From the NCBI GenBank assembly GCA_947561395.2, contig OX387184.1, positions 41,220,766 to 41,284,765 of the forward strand: 64,000 nt of DNA, read 5' to 3'. Positions 59,494-64,000 of the stretch are shown piece after piece; the first letter of the stretch is position 1, and each line of letters starts with the position of its first letter. The position numbers and the translations under genes were made by a program. The notes under the pieces are model-generated. The model ran no database searches. It worked only from the letters and a program-made list of their open reading frames with translations, and had not been told where the DNA came from. The stretch comes from Buxus sempervirens. Lineage: Eukaryota > Streptophyta > Magnoliopsida > Buxales > Buxaceae.

Positions 59494-60208
59494 CTTCTCC
59501 TTTCAAACTCTAGCAAAACTTCAAGTGACAGCTATGTGTGCCAGCATCTGCTCGGCACAGTTGTTACGATTTCATTCCGACAAGTGTTGATACTTAAAAA
59601 ATATATTAACTGAGGATTTACAAATCTGCTACATGCTAAAAACGTACAATAGCATTTAGAAGAAATATATTTACCCGAGCTTCTTCAAAATTCCAGTGGT
59701 ATACAAGTACATTCCATTGTGCTTCAACCATTGACGGAGGACTATTTTTGAATCTTTCCTCATTGGTTTTATACGGATCTTAATACTTTCACTTCAACTC
59801 TGATTTGTAGTCTTTCCACTTTTTATTTATATACTGGAAGACAAAGCCCCTCGGTCTATCATCCACATCAAATTTACCTTGCATAAAAATGCACAAAATA
59901 ACAACAACCTTCAACACCAAACAAATAAATAAACAATAGTGAATAAATAAAACACTTTTACAATAGGTTGGAAACATTTTAGCCATACAAATGAGAAAGC
60001 ATGTAGTTTGTCATCATAATTTACCTTTTTCCATGATTTGTGGGTTAGTGGTATTAAAGAGCTATCTTGAGCCAATATACTGCAACATCGATATGGAATT
60101 TTTGCTCAAGTGGTGGCCAATGCACATCCACGCATCTGGTGGGACCCCTAGTCCTCCTCCTAGATGATGAGGAGGCCTCACCCACTTGCGTCGATTCATT
60201 TATCACAC
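59494..60208 (-). pseudogene. Transposase_24-type gene of CACTA3, damaged
   Basis: Same family as the gene in CACTA2. Exons (right to left): about 60044-60208 with RRRTRGPTRCVDV and, in a second frame, QDSSLIPLTHKSWKK; about 59676-59878 with GKFDVDDRPRGFVFQYINKK, WKDYKSELK and VEAQWNVLVYHWNFEEA; and about 59494-59595 with NRNNCAEQMLAHIAVT and SFARV, which has at least two in-frame stops. The frame change in the first exon and the stops in the third make it a pseudogene. Further exons would lie beyond LTR C. Confidence 0.7.
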
Positions 60209-60408
60209 CTGTATGCAGTTATGATCAAGGTACATTGTAAACAAATATTCCGTGCATCCATCATGCATAATATTTAAACTAACAAAGGTAAAGAGAGATA
60301 CTAATGTTCACCCTCGGAGAATCTCAATTTAATACAAAAAAATAAATAAATAAAAAGGAATTTGAAACTTTATACAAAGCATGTTAGTTTAACTTTATAC
60401 AATCCATA

Positions 60409-60592
60409 TCAATAATCATCTTCAACATCATCTGATTCATCTTCGTTTGAAACATCGTTAGTGGGAGGAATTTGTTTCTCCAACATTTTAGGAGCATCAA
60501 CTGTTATTGCAGGTACATCTGCTCTTGCCCAGCTTGCACCATCATCATCATCTCCACAACCCGTTAACTGCTATGGACTATATGGTTCACAT
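60409..60592 (-). pseudogene. TnpD C-terminal exon of CACTA3
   Basis: Reads GCGDDDDGASWARADVPAIT, then VDAPKMLEKQ and an acidic end DESDDVEDDY with a stop at 60409-60411. The WAR.D.P.I.VD.P motif and acidic tail are typical of En/Spm TnpD C-termini. LTR A3 interrupts the coding region on its right side. The preceding part is at 63036-63272. The gene order TnpD then Transposase_24 on one strand is usual for CACTA elements. Confidence 0.65.
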
Positions 60593-63035
60593 TGTAACGC
60601 CCCGGATCCAGGTTTATTTAAAAACATAAACCCAAATCTGGTTTGTAAGGGAAAATGGCCCAAACAACTAATCCAGACTTAAACAATTTCATTTATTATA
60701 TCTGAGTGCGGAAATAAAGACATCTTTCAAGAAGCGCGGAATTAAACCACCAAAATAATCCATTAAAGTTTCATCTATAAAGTCTGGAAAGGTTTCAACT
60801 AAATAAAATAGGTAAAATCCACCAAAGGGGTGTAATTAAGATACCAATAATCCTTTAAATAACATCAAAATCCTCAAATAAAATAACTAAAGTCAATCCC
60901 TCAAAATAAACTAATCATCTCTCAATGTCCTCATGGACCTAAACAGGAATAAAATAGTCTTCTTCGTGGTAATCACAGTAATCCCCCGGAATCTCTACCG
61001 CAGCAACATCCTCTCTAGGAATATCTGTAAACAAAACCGATAAAACAATAATGTGAGAAACAACATCTCAGTAAGTAGTCATGCAAATAGTTGACCACAA
61101 TAAAATATGCCATGCTTAATCAAGATAATCACAATAAGATACAAAACAACAATGAAATACAATTGTCCATTTCATGGGACTCACGAAATAGAATGCCAGA
61201 GAAAGAGAGTAGACATGTGTAAATATGCTACTTAACCGAATTACGATGGACCAACCACCCTGCAGTCTGACTATTCAACGCCAACGGAAGAACCCAACCA
61301 TGAGTTAGCATGTACAGCCCAACTTATCCAGGAGTGGGTAACGTAGTGACCGACCTATCTAGGAGCGGTACCACCCTCGAGATGATGGAATGCCTATGAC
61401 ATAGAATTCCAACCCCTCTAATAAACATTTCACTTACTAGCTATTCTATGGATCCATATAATCGCTAAACCCATTCAACAGTAAGAAAACAACCCAAGGA
61501 ATGGACATACTTCTCAATAACACCCACAAATACAGAACCTCATCTATATAACCAAATCCTCCCTGCGGAAATAATAAGTCAAACACCTGCCTTGTCACAA
61601 CTGTGACCCAGAAACCAAAACAGAATGCACCAAGTCATATGTCCAAAACTCCAGGTTTCAACGGGCAAATATGTCCTGAATGTGTATCGACTCCATCGAT
61701 GCACAAAATACCTTCATATCACCCAAACACAAGTGTATGAACTTACAAAATCAACTTTGGTTTAAAACAGAATCATTCGGAACAACGGTATCAAGTAAAA
61801 GTGTCACTTTGGTAAAATCTACCCAAAATCTTTATAAAATTGAATTTCAAACATCCACCAGTGCAAACAATCCCCAAATACCTTAAACTTGATGGTACAT
61901 AGGTTAAAATTGGATAAAAACAATTCCGTAGTGAAAAACTAGGCTAAAAGGCCAATTTCCAAAAATCTGATAGACAAGGTGCTCGAACAGCCTTATACAA
62001 TAGGTCGTTTCAGGGTTAGTCGCTCGATAGATTGCTCAAGCGACTGTTCGGGTGACAATTCAATCTGGAAAATTGCTCTCGGGTTTTGAAAAATACGAAG
62101 GGCGCTTGAGCGACTACTCAGGCGGCCGGTACGTAGAAAATCCGAAAATTTGCGAACTTCAATAAAAATTCCAAAACTCAATATCCAATGCATCAAATCC
62201 ATTCTAAATCATTCTAAAACACTTTATAAACATGTTATAACAATTTCCAACAATTAAAACATCATAAATCACGCAAACAACTCATCAAACCACCGAATAA
62301 CCATGCATATCGAATAAACACGAATTACTTTTTGTGCAAGTTTAAAGGGACTACTTACCTGTTTTTGGGAACTAAAACCTCTCCTAAAAGCTCTAAGATA
62401 TCACCACAAATATGCTCCAACAAATCTCAGAAAGCCTTGATCTCGTCTGGTTCAAAAATCACTCTTTTAGAACTCTTAAACATACTTAAACTCACAAAAC
62501 AGAAACTGATTTTTATCTTATCTCTTACCTGGGTTTCTGAACGAAAAATCCTCTCTTTTCCTTCTAAAAGATTTGCTCCAAAGGTTGTTTAAGGTTAGGT
62601 TAAATCTCTGGGAAGTGAAGGAAGAATATGGGAGAATAGAGGAAGTTGGCGGCTGTTCTATTGGACTTGGACGTGAACAGCTGATGGGTTTTTAGGTTTA
62701 TTTTATTTATTTCTCCCCTTTTACACAAATGCCCCCACTTCATTTAAATTAGCTCAAACCAGCCCAAATCAAACCATTCATGACCCAATTTAATCCCCAA
62801 TTTCAGGTCAACCCACTCTCTTTGGGTTTGACCAACTCCTTTGTTGTTTAAATTTTTTAATAGCTCTTTACTATAACAAATCTGAATATTTATTGTTAAA
62901 CTTCTCCTTAGTTTAAACTAAAATTCTCACCTTAAATTAGCTTTCCAAGTTCTCCTCCGGGTTGAACCTATATCTCATCTCCTGCATATTATTAACTCAA
63001 TTAGTTTATTTAATACTAAAATCTGGGATTTTACA
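60593..63035 (+). mobile_element. solo LTR, family A copy 3
   Basis: Starts TGTAACGCCCCGGATCCAGG and ends AATCTGGGATTTTACA, 2.44 kb, in the same orientation as A1 and A2. It shares the word CATCTCAGTAAGTAG near 61064. The immediate flanks (CACAT, TTCCC) do not match, so no target duplication is claimed. The palindromic block lies at about 62015-62130. It lies within the TnpD gene of CACTA3. Confidence 0.7.
62015..62130. repeat. near-palindromic word array in LTR A3
   Basis: AGTCGCTCGATAGATTGCTC, AAGCGACTGTTCGGGTGAC and GGGCGCTTGAGCGACTACTC, then AGGCGGCC, recur within 115 bases. Confidence 0.7.
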
Positions 63036-63272
63036 TTCCCTTTATTGATCATTGACGACTTCTCTCACATCGAACAAGTCCCTATGCTTGGTCTTTACAA
63101 CAACATTCCATTCTTCATTGACTGGATCTGGTGCATAAAAAACTTGCTCAGCTTGAGTTGCAAACACAAATGGATCATCCGTAACTTGCTGACCCGTATT
63201 CAATAAGCGCTTGTAATTCACCAGACATAGAGAAAAGACTGAAAAATACGGACAAGGGGATGATGATTTCAA
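63036..63272 (-). pseudogene. TnpD upstream exon of CACTA3
   Basis: After TTTTTCAG near 63240 the minus strand reads LVNYKRLLNTGQQVTDDPF, then VFATQAEQVFYAPDPVNEEW and NVVVKTKHRDLFDV. This is a well-known stretch of En/Spm TnpD proteins (family form DPF.LASQ..QVFYV.DP). A stop follows shortly before the LTR A3 junction. Confidence 0.7.
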
Positions 63273-63284
63273 GAGGTTTTTGTA

Positions 63285-63527
63285 TTGCTTGCATTGGGCT
63301 CATTTGTATGCCCTCAAGCTAAACTGGAGGCAAGTCTCAAGTTCTTAAATCTCCTAAGAGATACGGACAAAATCCTCAGTTATAATTGGTCAAAGTTTGT
63401 TCTTGATTGGCTTGTGGGCTCAATCTATCGCTTTAAGGAGAAAAACCAAAAATATGTCGGTGGTTGTTTGCTATTTTTACAGATAAGTTATTGTTATATA
63501 CAAATTTCATTTATTTCGTATTCTTAA
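63285..63527 (+). pseudogene. plant-mobile-domain/Ulp1-element protein fragment
   Basis: LGSFVCPQAKLEASLKFLNL, then YNWSKFVLDWLVGSIYRFK and KYVGGCLLFLQISY resemble the N-terminal domain of plant mobile-domain proteins that accompany Ulp1 in transposons (family form FLCP...W..FVL..L...I..FK...GGCLLFL). Both ends are missing. It lies on the opposite strand from the Ulp1-like gene at 51.8-54 kb and starts only 12 bases from the CACTA3 exon. Confidence 0.5.
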
Positions 63528-63550
63528 ATTTTAGTGCAACACGTGTTTAT

Positions 63551-63949
63551 TCAATTGTTGAGGTTCTCTACAATATCCAGACCAAGATTCTCAAAAATGA
63601 GCTCTCTAGATAAATCAAATGCCTTTCCCCTCACCCAAGCAGATACCTTTCCCTCATTGCTAAGATGAATATCGTGAAGGTTGGAGTAAAACTCTTTGAC
63701 GAGTTCTACATACACAAACCCATCGATATTGGAAAAATTTTTCCACCCCTGGTACGAAAATATGTTAGCAATGGGCGTATCCTCAAATAAATCAGGATTG
63801 ACTCTTTTCTTTGCAAGAATAGGTCTCCGACCAAAGTAAGTACCATAATCACTTTCTCCAGTGCCTCGAAAGTGACCAGAGGAGGATGAAGTGCTTGAGG
63901 GTCCAGCCTGAGATGAATAAGATATTCTTTGCTTCTTCTTTGGAGCCAT
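63551..63949 (-). pseudogene. fossil 'putative plant transposon protein', N-terminal part
   Basis: Same family as the fossil at 25.5-26.7 kb. It has a basic start (MAPKKKQRISYSSQ), a Ser-rich linker, then the block SYQGWKNFSNIDGFVYVELV, EFYSNLHDIHLS and AWVRGKAFDLS. Only the first third of the family's usual length is present. The readable part looks uninterrupted, and no bounding repeats are seen. Confidence 0.6.
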
Positions 63950-64000
63950 GAAACTAGGGCTTTGTACGCTTCAAAATGATAAATGGTGTAGGGCTTTCTA

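Noticed and set aside
60588-63040. TTCAC/TTCCC as the target duplication of LTR A3
   Set aside because: The left copy is separated from the LTR by two bases and differs at one position. Too weak to claim.

Overview
The window looks like a repeat-rich stretch of a flowering-plant nuclear genome, probably a eudicot. Genes have short GT-AG introns. Host-gene remnants resemble plant families: PPR proteins, oleosin, katanin p80, UBC16-type E2, GT92 galactan synthase and GRF zinc finger. Almost everything else is plant transposon sequence. No rRNA, tRNA, CRISPR array or prokaryotic feature was seen, and no host gene is clearly complete. The best candidate for an intact one is a small two-GRF-finger gene near 6 kb.

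Layout. 0.4-3.1 kb: a nearly intact mudrA-like MULE transposase gene. 4.7-7.7 kb: two broken PPR genes flanking the GRF gene, all on the minus strand. 8.4-11.5 kb: solo LTR A1 in a degenerate minisatellite. 11.5-18.2 kb: small repeats, a GC-rich hairpin MITE and AT-rich tandem arrays. 18.2-21.1 kb: solo LTR A2. 21.5-24.9 kb: an approximately 22-bp minisatellite followed by a second, decayed MULE gene. 25.5-26.7 kb: a fossil of the putative plant transposon protein family. 27.7-30.3 kb: a tandem repeat, a PIF/Harbinger-like element and another minisatellite.

31.2-50.8 kb reads as a nested stack. An outer CACTA element (CACTA1, TSD TAA) carries fragments of at least two recognisable host genes (a UBC exon and a galactan-synthase piece) and two unrecognised ones. 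Inside it sits a FAR1-type MULE of about 7.2 kb with long inverted terminal repeats, carrying an oleosin pseudogene, a katanin p80 exon and a nested solo LTR (B). Also inside it is solo LTR A4 (TSD CCTGT), which was itself hit by a second CACTA element (CACTA2, TSD ATA) that has a spliced Transposase_24 gene.

51-64 kb: an Ulp1-like protease gene of transposon type, then a third CACTA gene pair on the minus strand (TnpD C-terminus and Transposase_24) disrupted by solo LTRs A3 and C, and a cluster of short transposon-gene fragments at the right edge.

The clearest unusual pattern is that every well-bounded solo LTR carries a short block of near-palindromic words in its middle-to-late part. The words differ between copies and families while the LTR ends are conserved. 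The second is gene capture by two unrelated DNA transposons nested in each other. Exon phases, TSDs and motifs were read by eye. Family names rest on recalled motifs and no database was searched.
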